From Nannochloris sp. 'desiccata' (Eukaryota; Chlorophyta; Trebouxiophyceae; Chlorellales; Chlorellaceae), in NCBI GenBank assembly GCA_019044685.2, contig JAGTXX020000012.1, positions 992,001 to 1,056,000 on the forward strand: DNA of 64,000 nucleotides, read 5' to 3'. A program made the translations under genes and the position numbers. Position 1 is the stretch's first letter; each line of letters begins with the position of its first letter. Below, one piece after another: positions 54,626 through 64,000 of this stretch. The notes beneath the pieces were generated by a model. It was not told the DNA's origin. It saw only the letters and a list, made by a program, of their open reading frames with translations, and made no database searches.

Positions 54626-57600
54626 CTAAATTCTGTTAAGCAAGTAGTCAGCAGCGCGTTCTACTGAAAAACTATTCATCCTCAACGCACCTTCGGCTTG
54701 AGATTTTGTAAATCCCATGGCAATTATTGACTCGATATCTAATTCAGAAAGCGACCCAACAATGCCAGGTCTTGGCAGAAGCGCCTTCAGTCCAGTACCA
54801 TTTCCAGTACCATCACTACTACCACCAACAGCATCAGGGACAGCGGTAGGAGGTTCTTCTTCTTTCTCCACAGCAGGCAAAGCAGCAGGAACCAATGTAT
54901 CATCCTCACCCTCATCATCTTCTAGCATAATAACATCAGGGTCTGCAGTCGTCCAAGGAAAAGGTTCCTTCTTAACTTTTTTTCCAACTCTGCCGGTCGC
55001 CTTGGCACTCACGTTGACAATGCTTCCTTCGTTAGGACGCTTTCCCCCATTAGACTGACTCTGATTCGTAGCAACCTTGGTCTTATTACTAGCACAGGTA
55101 CCACTACTCCCACTCCCACCAGCTACAGGCTTGAAGAAATCAAGCATACTCTTCGGTTTTGCAAACGCCTTTTTGTAGAAACGCGGCACTACTGGTGCCA
55201 CCTCATCGACTCTACGTTGATTCAGCACCATTGCAGCCACATTTTGAGCACCGACTACTGCAGAACCATTACAACCATTTGATCCGGCACCAGCAGTTGG
55301 ACCAGCAGCAGCAGCCATAGCAGCTGCCAGCTTCAACTGTGATTCAGATACTAAAACCGCTACCACTTCTTCTAATAAATGTCCTGAGAAAAAATAAGCA
55401 GGGAATAGAGAAGTGTCAATCAAAGACTGTTGCCAGTGTACCATAATTCTTTAATTATCTATTATGATACTAAATTTAATCAAAGATGCAATGAAAAAAT
55501 GAAAAAAAACTACCTGGGTATCTAAGCCCAATTAACGGTAATCCAGGCGTTTCTCCAGCGCCCTCTACCCTTACAATCCTCATTGTACGATCCGCTTTAT
55601 TCAACTCAAATTCGTGTCTCATAAGCACTCTTTCTAAAGTATCCCAAATTCGTATAACAGAGCCACTCAGTATCGTTACTGTTTGCAAGCGCTTTCCGAC
55701 GTGGCAGTTTGGAATTTGGCAAAGAGCCCCATGGGAGCACTGAGATAGGGAACTTTCATAGAGTCCATCCCATTCTACCTGAGCATTTTCAGGACTGATG
55801 GTATAGTACTTACTCAGTAGCTCCTCATCGTCCATCTCAAAGTATGATTCTCCTGTACTGGGGCGTGTGAGAACATATAGCCCTACAGCCCCGGGTTTTT
55901 GCATGGCTAAGAGAACTGCATGTTTGCCTGTACCAGGCATGATCTTACGAGAGCGGTAGAATCCAGAACGATCTCCATGGCGAGAATCGTGTTCTAAGCG
56001 TGATTTGGCAGTGGCGAAAGAAGAACCTCGGTCAACGTTGACCGTGTGGCGATAGGTAGAAAGTCCAGTCAAGGTATCCTTCCAGAGTTCCTGCGGTGGC
56101 CCTTGACGCGAAATCTTCTGACCAGGGAGATCAGAGACCCCTTCAGTGTAACTTCCAGCTTGTTTTGCTGCTTTAATTTCTGCATTAAGCATTAACGTGA
56201 AATAATTGAACAGCAAACGCTGACGGTGAACAGGGACAGCCAGGAGTCTGTTCAAGAAACGGCGAACATCTCCAGTGTCTTTAGAAGAACCTCCAGTACC
56301 ACTATTAGCAAGAGCAGCGGCATTGGCAGCAGCTTCACCTGCTCCACCACCACCACCGCCTCTATTGTTTACAACAACAATATTATTATCTTCCGCTACA
56401 GTATCATTTCTAGGTGCTGATACGCCTATACCCATCATATCTACATATCCACGCATAATAGTATGCAGATTCTCCACAGCCTCAACTAAATTTCGAGCTG
56501 TAGGCCTTCCCTCAGGCCCATCAGCAGCAGGTGCCAGTGCCGCGACGTCCTCTTTTGGAAGTCCTTCTAAAACTTTTTCTAATGAAATTCCGGGTGGTAG
56601 TAGAGGGGATTGTTCTACTACAGCGTCGTACATCTTACGTAATGCTTTCCTCCCCAGTGGAGAATCGTAATTGAGGGAACCTAAATCAAGACCTGAAGCA
56701 GCTCTGCGGTCACCGCGAGTAAGGGCACCTAGAGACTGTAATCGTCGTGCAACAGCAGCAGCAAAACGCCGTTCCCCTCCCAAATCGGTAAACACGAGCT
56801 TGTACACTGGAGCCGTGACTTGATTCGAGCGATGTGACCTGCCTAACTGCTGAATTGCCTTATCCGCACTCCAAGGTAACTCAATTGTCAAGTGGACTCG
56901 CCTTTTTTGATTTTTAATTCGCTGGTCGGCATGGAGAGAAATTCCTGTGGAGGCCGCATCCGAGACAATCGCAATGAGTTTCCTCCCAGACATGAATGCA
57001 TCTTTCTCCTTTATATTCAAAGAATCCATTTCAGATGAATCTGGGCTGGCCCTGGCTTCGTAGACAGGTCTATTATTATTTGCAGCACGGACAATTCGTG
57101 CTTTACGTCCAGTCATCTCAGCTACTGCGTGCTTACCTCCTAATTTATCGATTAATTCATCTAGGAAGTTGGGGGGCAGATCAAGAGCGCGGATGCGTTG
57201 CAGCATTTGTTCTTTAAGACCTAGAAACATCTCGTCGGACTCTACTAGAGTTGCTGCATTCACAGAACTGGCGTCGACGTCGACGTCAGCAGTGGCCGTG
57301 GCCCTGGTGGATTTTTTATAATCACCCCTTACTATATTCTCATAATTACCAGTATTCGCATCCTCAATAGAAAGAGGCGTACAGGATGCTGCTACAGATT
57401 TTGTAGTTGGAAAGTGAGTATTCACAAATTGTAAGAGAATTTGCTTCGTCACACTGACCCACCCGCAGCAATCACCCGGGTGAATGTCCAACGCATCAGC
57501 AGCAGCTTCACCAGTAGACTGAAGACCGATAACAACCGCATTTCCTTGTTCTAAAGCTAGTTTTGCTTCTTCTACTATTGCAGGAACCTTCATACTAACA

Positions 57601-58904
57601 CAGAGTAATTTAAAGAAGCGTTGTTGCGCTGCCCAGAAAATTCTAAATGGGTCTTTCCCATCTTTCTTCCTGTCACTGCATGCAGCTACCGCCTGAGTTA
57701 ATGCTGCTCTTAAATCGACCCACATTTGTACTGCGGCATCGTAGATATGGATCTGGTCCTGGGTCAAAGGGATTTCTAATTCTAGAAACTCGGCAGAGCG
57801 GAATGATAATCCCCGAGCAAGATAGAATCCATTCCCTTTAAGTTCCATTGCGAGCAATTCTAAGAAGCTAATTCCTTTCTTTTTAAGGGATGCCAAGAAA
57901 TCTTCAAAGGTGGGAAAAGCAGATCCCGCTCCAAAGAGTCCTAATCGGCTCATATACGCCATATTCCCCACTTCACTAACTCCGGTTGCACTCGCATAGA
58001 CAACCCTCGCTGCTGGTAGAGCCTTTTGAATATTTACTACAGCACTAGCAACCTTGGTGCCTTGATTTTCGTTCGCCGAGTAGTGCTTAGACTTATGTGC
58101 TTCGTCAAAGACTAAAACACCATCGAAAGAAGAGCCACCTACCCAGTCAATTAATTGAGAAAGGCGGGGGCAGCCACGGAAATTTGAAATCAACGTTGAG
58201 TAGGTTAAAAACAAACAACCCTCGGTTGGCGTCACTTTTGCTTTATCTAACGATTGAAGGTTGTTGTGTACGGGGATCTGGCAGTTAAGATCACGTAGAT
58301 CTCTAGTAGCGTCAGCGTACAAGTCTGTTGAAGTAGAAACCCAAACACTTTTCACCCGCCCTCGTAAATACGAGTCTAAAATTATCGAAGCAATCTGACG
58401 TCCTTTTCCAGTTCCTGCTCCATCGCCGATGAAAAACCCGGCACGTTCACCAGAGGGAAGCCAGGAAAGATGTTTTGTAGCTGCGTGAATAGTGCCTTCA
58501 AGCTGCATTGCGCTGAGTTTACCCGAGGAGACGAGCTCCTCCGGGAAGGCAAGAGGGAAGTCTGTTTTTGGTAAGGGCACTGCAGCCAGGGAAGCAGGCT
58601 CTGCGATATCACCAGGGTGAGGCAAAGCTTTAATGCTGTCCGGCAGAGATCTTGCAATGTAGGTTGCGAAAACCTGCAGGTTTAAACGATCGAAAATTCA
58701 AAAATGCGAGTCAATTTTGTGATCAGGAAAGATTAATTGCGAGCGATTTTAATTGGTATGTGATCTTCGCGGCTGGATTTGGTTAGCATGTAGCCTTACT
58801 TCCTTAGACGCTGCATCCCCAAGGCCCTCGTCTACGTCTTCACCTGCAGGTGGCATGATGCTTTTCAAAACACTGGCCACTGCCGTTGGCAAAGGTGCTG
58901 CCAT
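54626..58904 (-). CDS. SNO: Strawberry notch/FORGETTER1-like helicase-family protein with C-terminal UBA domain
   Basis: Exons 58904-58800, 58673-55514 and 55383-54626 code 1340 residues. Strawberry notch proteins are DEAD/H-like nuclear co-regulators; FORGETTER1 in Arabidopsis helps keep nucleosomes low at memory genes. Walker A is GDGAGTGKG (118-126), DEAH is at 225-228, and the helicase C-terminal half (FFYLARGLSFR, ASTGISLHADQR, QQLGRSHRSNQV) is conserved. The last 45 residues form a UBA domain (IESIIAMGFTKSQAEGALR). A disordered linker before it carries KPKSMLDFFKPV, similar to a PIP-box. Exon 1 is short; a uORF (ATG CAA TAC TAG, 58933-58922) precedes it. Junctions are phase-consistent (0 and 1). 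Confidence 0.88.
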
Positions 58905-58921
58905 CTCCGCCGATCTACTTT

Positions 58922-58933
58922 CTAGTATTGCAT
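58922..58933 (-). promoter_or_regulatory. Four-codon upstream ORF
   Basis: ATG CAA TAC TAG, ending 17 bases before the strawberry notch start. If inside the 5' leader it could lower translation. Confidence 0.35.
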
Positions 58934-59069
58934 CCTTTAAAGTGAACTTTATCTAAAACGATTATTGAATTACAGTTTCATTGTTTTTAAAATCAACTCA
59001 CTTTTCTTAAATTCAACCACCAATTTGAAGTCGTCGCCCAAAGAAGGACATTTCTCTCGCCCCAATCTC

Positions 59070-60206
59070 TTATGTAGCTGGAGCTTCCTTCTTTGGCTGA
59101 GCATATCCTACTTTAATTCTCCTTCCCATCAACTGCGTGCCATCTAAGCTCATTGCAGAATCTAAACTGGGCTCATCTTTAAAATGCACATGAGCAAATC
59201 CCTTTGGCTTCCCAGTATCCTTATCAGTATGCAACCTTACTTTAGTAACCCCAAATGGCTCAAATAAAGCACGCACAGCATCTTCATCAGCTTCATAGGC
59301 AATGTTACCTACATAGGCAACGTCATACCCTGTTGTTTTAGGGGCAGGAGGCCTTAAAGCAGCAGGAGCGGTGTAATTTACACCGCCAGGAGCAGCGTCT
59401 TGAAGTCCCCCTACTGCTCCAGTAAAGGAAGGAGGGGGCACAGCCGTATGAGTTTTATTTTGAACAGGTTCAGTTGGGACTGTTTGCTCACCACCAGCAC
59501 CTTGCTGCCCCATAAGGGCTGCTCTACGATCTTTTGCCGACCATTTACACTTTTGCACTTTCACCGTCTGTCCCTCACAAGCCTCTCCATCACATGCCAG
59601 CGCCGCGGTATACCCTTCTTCTGTGGCAAAAGTAATAAACGCAATACCACGGAATCTTCCGGTGTCCGGGAATGTAAGTAGGTCAAGACTTTCTATAGCA
59701 CCACAATATTCCCAAAATTCCGCCACCTGTGATTCAGAGAAACCATAGGGCATGCCACCTACGTAGACTCTACGAGGCACGAATTCAGAATCTAATGGAG
59801 ATACAAGAGCAGCAGTTCCATTAGGTGTAGTGTTGTTGATGGCAGGAGCAGCAGGGGTATTTGTGGCATTGGGCTTGGCGGCTTCCTCTTCATCGTCAGA
59901 AGAGGAGGAGGAAGAGGAAGAGTCTTCAGAATCGCTACTACTACTGCTGCTATCATCATCAGAGTCTGATGCTGCTGCTTTTCCATCTTCATCACTACTG
60001 CTATCATCGCTGTCGTCGTCTTTCTCAACAGGGACAGCAACACCGGCGGTAGTAGGTTTCATTTCTTCCTCCTCTTCATCTGAACTTGAGTCGTCATCAG
60101 AGGGAGCACAGTCAGGTGCAGCTATGTCATTTAATTGGCCATTGGCTTGGAATCCAAAAGCAAAGCCTCCAGCAGCTGCCGCAACAGGAGCAGGGGCAGG
60201 GGCAGG

Positions 60207-60242
<36 letters not shown>

Positions 60243-60958
60243 GGCTGATACAAAACCAAGGGTTTCTCTAATTTTCGTGGCTTCTTCAGCATTCCCAGGG
60301 CCAGAAATACGTTCCTCAGGAGCTAATTTCCTAATGGCAAGGGTTTCTTCTTTCGTTTTATCCTTTTTCTTCTTCTCAACAGCAGGTGCCTTTTCAGGAA
60401 GACCCAAGGCCTTTCTAGCTGCGATCTTTTCTTCTTTTGCAGCAGCTTTCTGGTCATCAGTCCATCGAGCTTTCTTCCTGAGTTTAGGCTCTTTGACTAT
60501 GTCATCACCGGCAGTGGGCACAACCGCAGGAGGAGGATCTGTGCCTCCAAAGTTTAAAACAGGAGTGGGGGCAGAAGCCAGTGGCACAGCGACTGCTTCA
60601 GGTTCCTCTTTGACTTTGCGCTTCTTCTCTTGTCTCTCGAATGAGGCGCCGTTTACTGGCTTTTCAGAGTCCTGTATATAGTTATTGCAAGGACAAATTA
60701 GGAAAGCAGAAATAACAAACGTAAAAGTAAACTGAGAACATTGATAAAAAGCGGTGGCGCAGATGCAGCACCATCTTACCAAGATAACTTCGCCAGGATC
60801 CGTGTAGCGATTGTACAGAATGGCTCCTGATTCTCCATTTACAGGGACTGTATTCCCAGCGAAATAAGGCTGCACGAAAGAAGAGTATGGTTTAGAATAC
60901 AGATGAAGAGATGCTGTAAGGATTGCGAGTGCAAATTTACCTTTTTTCTGGCTTGCAT
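59070..60958 (-). CDS. PHIP1/nucleolin-like protein with two RRMs
   Basis: Exons 60958-60941 (six codons), 60869-60780 and 60671-59070 code 569 residues. The N-terminal half is Lys-rich and Ala-rich; an acidic Ser/Asp/Glu region follows (about 226-300) as in nucleolin. RRM1 (337-412) has VYVGGMPYGFSESQVAEF and GIAFITF; RRM2 (485-560) has AYVGNIAYEADEDAV and GFAHVHF. RRM1 with 'YVGG-PY...E---YC G' is closest to plant phragmoplastin-interacting protein PHIP1. Either assignment (nucleolar ribosome factor or PHIP1) is possible. The second intron is 108 nt, stop-free and a multiple of three. The first exon of 18 nt is among the shortest that can be supported. Confidence 0.82.
60208..60240. repeat. 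GCA trinucleotide repeat in coding sequence
   Basis: About 11 units of gca (tgc on the coding strand), encoding the Ala run of the RRM protein. Confidence 0.85.
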
Positions 60959-61285
60959 GATTTACTCAAGTGTAAAGGGATAATTTATAACGGTAATATA
61001 ATAGTTAGAATGTATAAGTAATGCCTTAATACGCAATAATAATATAGGAGAGTAGCCGGCAGATTAAATTACTATCTATCAAGGCTGCTAAGCGTAATCA
61101 AAGACTATGGTGCTGTCTTTAAAAGTAATAGATGATTCAAAAGATACCCAACAATTGAATTTGCGCAGAAATGTCAGATCGCGGCGGCTTTTTACGATGC
61201 TCTAATTTTTTGAACTGGCAGGAGACTAAAGTTGGCCTGCATTTCCATTGTTGAACTACCTACGCACAATAATTATAATTTCAAC
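60959..61285. promoter_or_regulatory. Divergent promoter region RRM protein / plastid membrane protein
   Basis: 327 bases between opposing starts. AT-rich; no clear element. Confidence 0.35.
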
Positions 61286-62926
61286 ATGTTTCCAACACAT
61301 TTAAGATTCCATACGCCAGCAGGCATAGGCACCAGGCCAGGCTTGAGCAGCCTATCTCGGCGAAACATTTCAATTAAAACGTATCGTTCAGGAGGAGGTA
61401 CGCATACTCGTGTGTTGACTTACACATAAATCCATTAAAAATCACTTTTCCTGATACGGCGACTAATTGTTCTTATCATGCTTGTTGCAGACCCTAATGA
61501 GCGAAGCAATCGTGATGCTCTTTTAGACAATGTCGAAACAACGACAACAGCTCCAGCAGCAGAAACCACCACTCCTTCCTCTGGAGCTTCTTCACCAGAA
61601 GAGGACCGCATCAGCCGTCTACGACGAAGAAGAGAAGAAAGACGAAGAATGCGCGAACAAGCCCTTTCAGGAACAGCAGGAGCTCAACCATACAGTTCAG
61701 AAAACGGCCCGTTGTCCTTTTCTAACTCTGCTGCTGCTGCTGCTGCTGCATGGGAAACTAGTGAATGGGGCCCAGGTGAAAGCATATCCCCTGATACTGA
61801 TGAATATGGTTGGGCAGAAGAGTCATGGTCAGCTAATGGTACTACCAATACTGATACGTACAGAGGGGGACGAAACCCTTCACCGTCCTCTTCTACAAAT
61901 AGCGGCAAAGGTGGTGTTGATGGTGCCTCTGACGATGCTGCTTGGAATGAAGAAGTACGTCAAAAAAGGGAAAGAAAAAGACGCAGTGGTGGTATTAATG
62001 CCTCTACCTCTACTTCATCACTTTACCAAGACGATGACTACCTAGATGAAGAAAATGGAGGTGAACGGGAAGAAGACCGGGGGTACTCGGACAGCAGCAG
62101 AGCGAGAGAATACATCCCAGGCAGTGTCGAGCCTGATATCGCTTTACTCAGTCCACAAGAACTAGAACGTGTCCTCCCAGTAGTCCCTTTCTCCGCGCAA
62201 GCTACGTATTTTAACGGCGGAGCGGCACAAGCGGTGCAGAGATGGGCTGCTAGTTTAGCGTTGACGGTGTTGCTGAGTAAAGTTGCAGTGCTGGCGGCAA
62301 GTACATTAACGTGGCCGTTATGGTGGCCATGGGCACAAGCAGCGAGTAAGAATTATTCATTACGGAAACAAAGTGGATATGCAGGCTTGTGGCGTACTCA
62401 AATAGTAGAGGTTGAGGCAAGAGGTCGACCTCGGCCACAATTTTTTGGTGGCGGCAGCGGGAGTGGTAGGGACAGCGATGATACACGGCGCTCTAGTGGC
62501 TCCCGTTTTAGCACAATGCGTACTACACGTATTGTTTTAGGTGACCCTGAAGGCGCACAAACAGAATTCGTACTGCCTCAAGACGCGAGGTACGATTTGA
62601 TTCAACCAGGTCAACCCGCTGAACTCATCGTTTTATCGGAATCCTCAAATTTTGAATCTTTTAAAGCTGTCAAGGATGTGTATTTACCTGATTGTGGGAT
62701 ATGGTTGTCGGAATATCCGTATTTGGATAGAACTGAGTTTTTGGAATTGAGTTTAGAGGTAGAAAGGGAGGCAGTGATGTCTGACCGGAGCTGGAATGCT
62801 GGCGGTGACGGTAATGAAGGCGATGATGAGCAGTACAGCTATGAAGAAGAAGAAGAAATGGATGGTGGTGAGTATTATTATAACTATAATGGTAGAAACC
62901 CTCCGCCCCCACCACCTCGGTATTAG
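61286..62926 (+). CDS. Probable plastid membrane protein of unknown function
   Basis: Exons 61286-61397 and 61491-62926 code 515 residues. Exon 1 encodes a basic, Ser/Thr-rich leader without acidic residues (MFPTHLRFHTPAGIGTRP), as in plastid transit peptides. The donor gtacgc and the ttgttgcag acceptor join in phase 1. Then comes an Arg/Glu coiled region (EEDRISRLRRRREERRR), a low-complexity part, two hydrophobic segments (ASLALTVLLSKVAVLAASTL and LWWPW) and a conserved-looking C-terminal domain with FKAVKDVYLPDCGIWLSEYP. That last block recalls plant plastid proteins annotated only as transmembrane. The extreme C-terminus is acidic, then Pro-rich. Function unknown. Confidence 0.78.
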
Positions 62927-63094
62927 ATTTAAACACAACCTGTTTTTTAACCAGTAAGCTTTTTACAAAAGAAGAACGGTGTAATGATCAAGTTATTAAT
63001 TTGCTGAACAAGTAAATCAAATTAAGTTGTACATCTATAGTACTTTATTCAACGAAATACTAGTCTATAAGGTATCAAATTACTCTGAAGAATA

Positions 63095-64000
63095 TTAAAT
63101 AAACACAAACTCCTCGTATGCATCCAGCATATGGATTTCAGAACGAGGGTCATTGCCACCATCATTCTCACGCCTGCTGTTGCAATGTTCATCTTCATCA
63201 CTAGGAGATCTCTTTCTTCGTCCTCGTGTCTCAATCCATTCTAACCCCATCTGCTCAGCAACACGCCTGCCACCACCACACCGCTGTACAGCCGACCACA
63301 GGTCACCGCGACCAGCGCTGACAAGCTCTGCTCGTGTCGGTATGCGATGATTAGGAGAGAACGCAGAGTTGGACATCCAGAATTCAAGCTGTTCTGCTAC
63401 TTCTTCTATTAAAGGAAGCTTTCTTCCGTGAAGACCCATCACTCCATCAGAGGAAGGAGAATCTACTGGCCTCGTTTTGGAAGGAAAAGAAGATGAAGAC
63501 GCCGCCAACGACAGTGAAAAAGGTGAAATAGAGGAAGAACCCTCTTTTGAGGTGCTACCATTGCTGGTGATACCTTGAGAAAAAGAAAAAGAAGAACGTT
63601 TGCGTATGCTGCGCGTGCTTTGATACAGCTCTCTAAAATAATGAAATCCACCAAGTTTATTCACTGCAGCAGCCAGGTCTCTGCGACCAGCCGCTATCAG
63701 TTGTTCTTTTGTAGGCAAGATTTCACTCTCTGCTGTTTCTACCGATGCACTAATAGATGGTAGCACTGGTGGTGATATTCTTGCTTTGGAAATGGAATTT
63801 GCAGCAAAACTACGGAGTTCTTGTAAAATTTTTGCCTCATCCCATCCAGAGCCTCGTCGTACCTTCACACCAAGTTTCTTCCCTACTGCTGCAATACCAC
63901 CATGCTCACGTATAGCACGGAGTAAGTCTCCACGTCCAGCAACAGTGAGTTCTTGTGCAGTCGGCATCCAAAACAATTCGGTATGAGTTCCTCGAGGTTC
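63095..64000 (-). CDS. C-terminal part of a protein with PT-EL-AGR-DL-A--GG repeats
   Basis: The frame is open to the window edge, so the 5' end is missing; about 302 residues are seen. Three copies of a roughly 35-residue repeat occur: MPTAQELTVAGRGDLLRAI then GG, LPTKEQLIAAGRRDLAAAV then GG, and IPTRAELVSAGRGDLWSAV then GG. Each is predicted as two helices with a Gly turn. The linker between copies 2 and 3 is Ser-rich. The C-terminus is basic then acidic. I recall similar repeats in green-plant organelle proteins but cannot name a family. Confidence 0.7.
   Translation of the reverse strand, partial: EPRGTHTELFWMPTAQELTVAGRGDLLRAIREHGGIAAVGKKLGVKVRRGSGWDEAKILQELRSFAANSISKARISPPVLPSISASVETAESEILPTKEQLIAAGRRDLAAAVNKLGGFHYFRELYQSTRSIRKRSSFSFSQGITSNGSTSKEGSSSISPFSLSLAASSSSFPSKTRPVDSPSSDGVMGLHGRKLPLIEEVAEQLEFWMSNSAFSPNHRIPTRAELVSAGRGDLWSAVQRCGGGRRVAEQMGLEWIETRGRRKRSPSDEDEHCNSRRENDGGNDPRSEIHMLDAYEEFVFI

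Noticed and set aside
59830..60681. Long plus-strand frame over the RRM gene
   Set aside because: It is the Ser/Ala shadow of the acidic and Ala-rich coding region on the other strand.
1..64000. CRISPR arrays, insertion sequences, retroelements, rRNA
   Set aside because: I saw no spaced direct repeats, transposase or reverse-transcriptase motifs, terminal inverted repeats or rRNA signatures.

Overview
The window is nuclear DNA of a green-lineage eukaryote, most likely an alga. Genes have 0-4 short spliceosomal introns (about 40-200 nt, GT-AG with one probable GC-AG case) and lie on both strands with 0.3-1 kb spacers. Plant-type families dominate: a TOM5-like import subunit, plant-type aldonolactone oxidases, a NEF1 homologue, TMEM14/FAX, SnRK2, a PHIP1-like RRM protein, strawberry notch/FORGETTER1, a hybrid histidine kinase, and extensin-like proline repeats. 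Plant telo-box-like AAACCCTAA words occur in two spacers. A CD36 protein and a UapA-like NAT permease look less plant-like. I cannot fix the genus; chlorophyte, prasinodermophyte or early streptophyte alga are all possible.

Layout. 1-2.4 kb: a small HAT/TPR protein, a doubtful microprotein and a TOM5-like gene. 2.8-8.0 kb: two tandem minus-strand sugar-lactone oxidases. 8.3-14.2 kb: NEF1-like membrane protein divergent from a CD36 protein. 14.6-18.7 kb: three secreted proteins (possibly DUF3455; jacalin-like plus aerolysin-like; unknown). 19.3-27.9 kb: CstF77, a membrane-anchored AT-hook protein, FAX, Derlin, HMG-CoA lyase. 28.9-34.6 kb: a predicted ankyrin-GT2 fusion divergent from an SnRK2-like kinase. 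35.4-39.8 kb: GAF-PAS-kinase and aspartylglucosaminidase. 39.9-45.4 kb: GEX1/KAR5/Brambleberry nuclear-fusion protein head to head with INCENP. 45.9-53.9 kb: histidine kinase, proline-rich PAN protein, LYR protein, NAT permease. 54.6-64 kb: strawberry notch, PHIP1-like protein, a probable plastid membrane protein, and a repeat protein cut by the window edge.

There is no operon logic. Six divergent pairs share 0.3-0.7 kb spacers. Common themes are secretion and the cell surface, organelle import and lipid movement, RNA 3'-end processing, and the sexual and mitotic nucleus. Exon structures were built by hand from splice consensus, reading phase and, where recognised, family similarity. Each joined model keeps one open frame, but none has transcript support.
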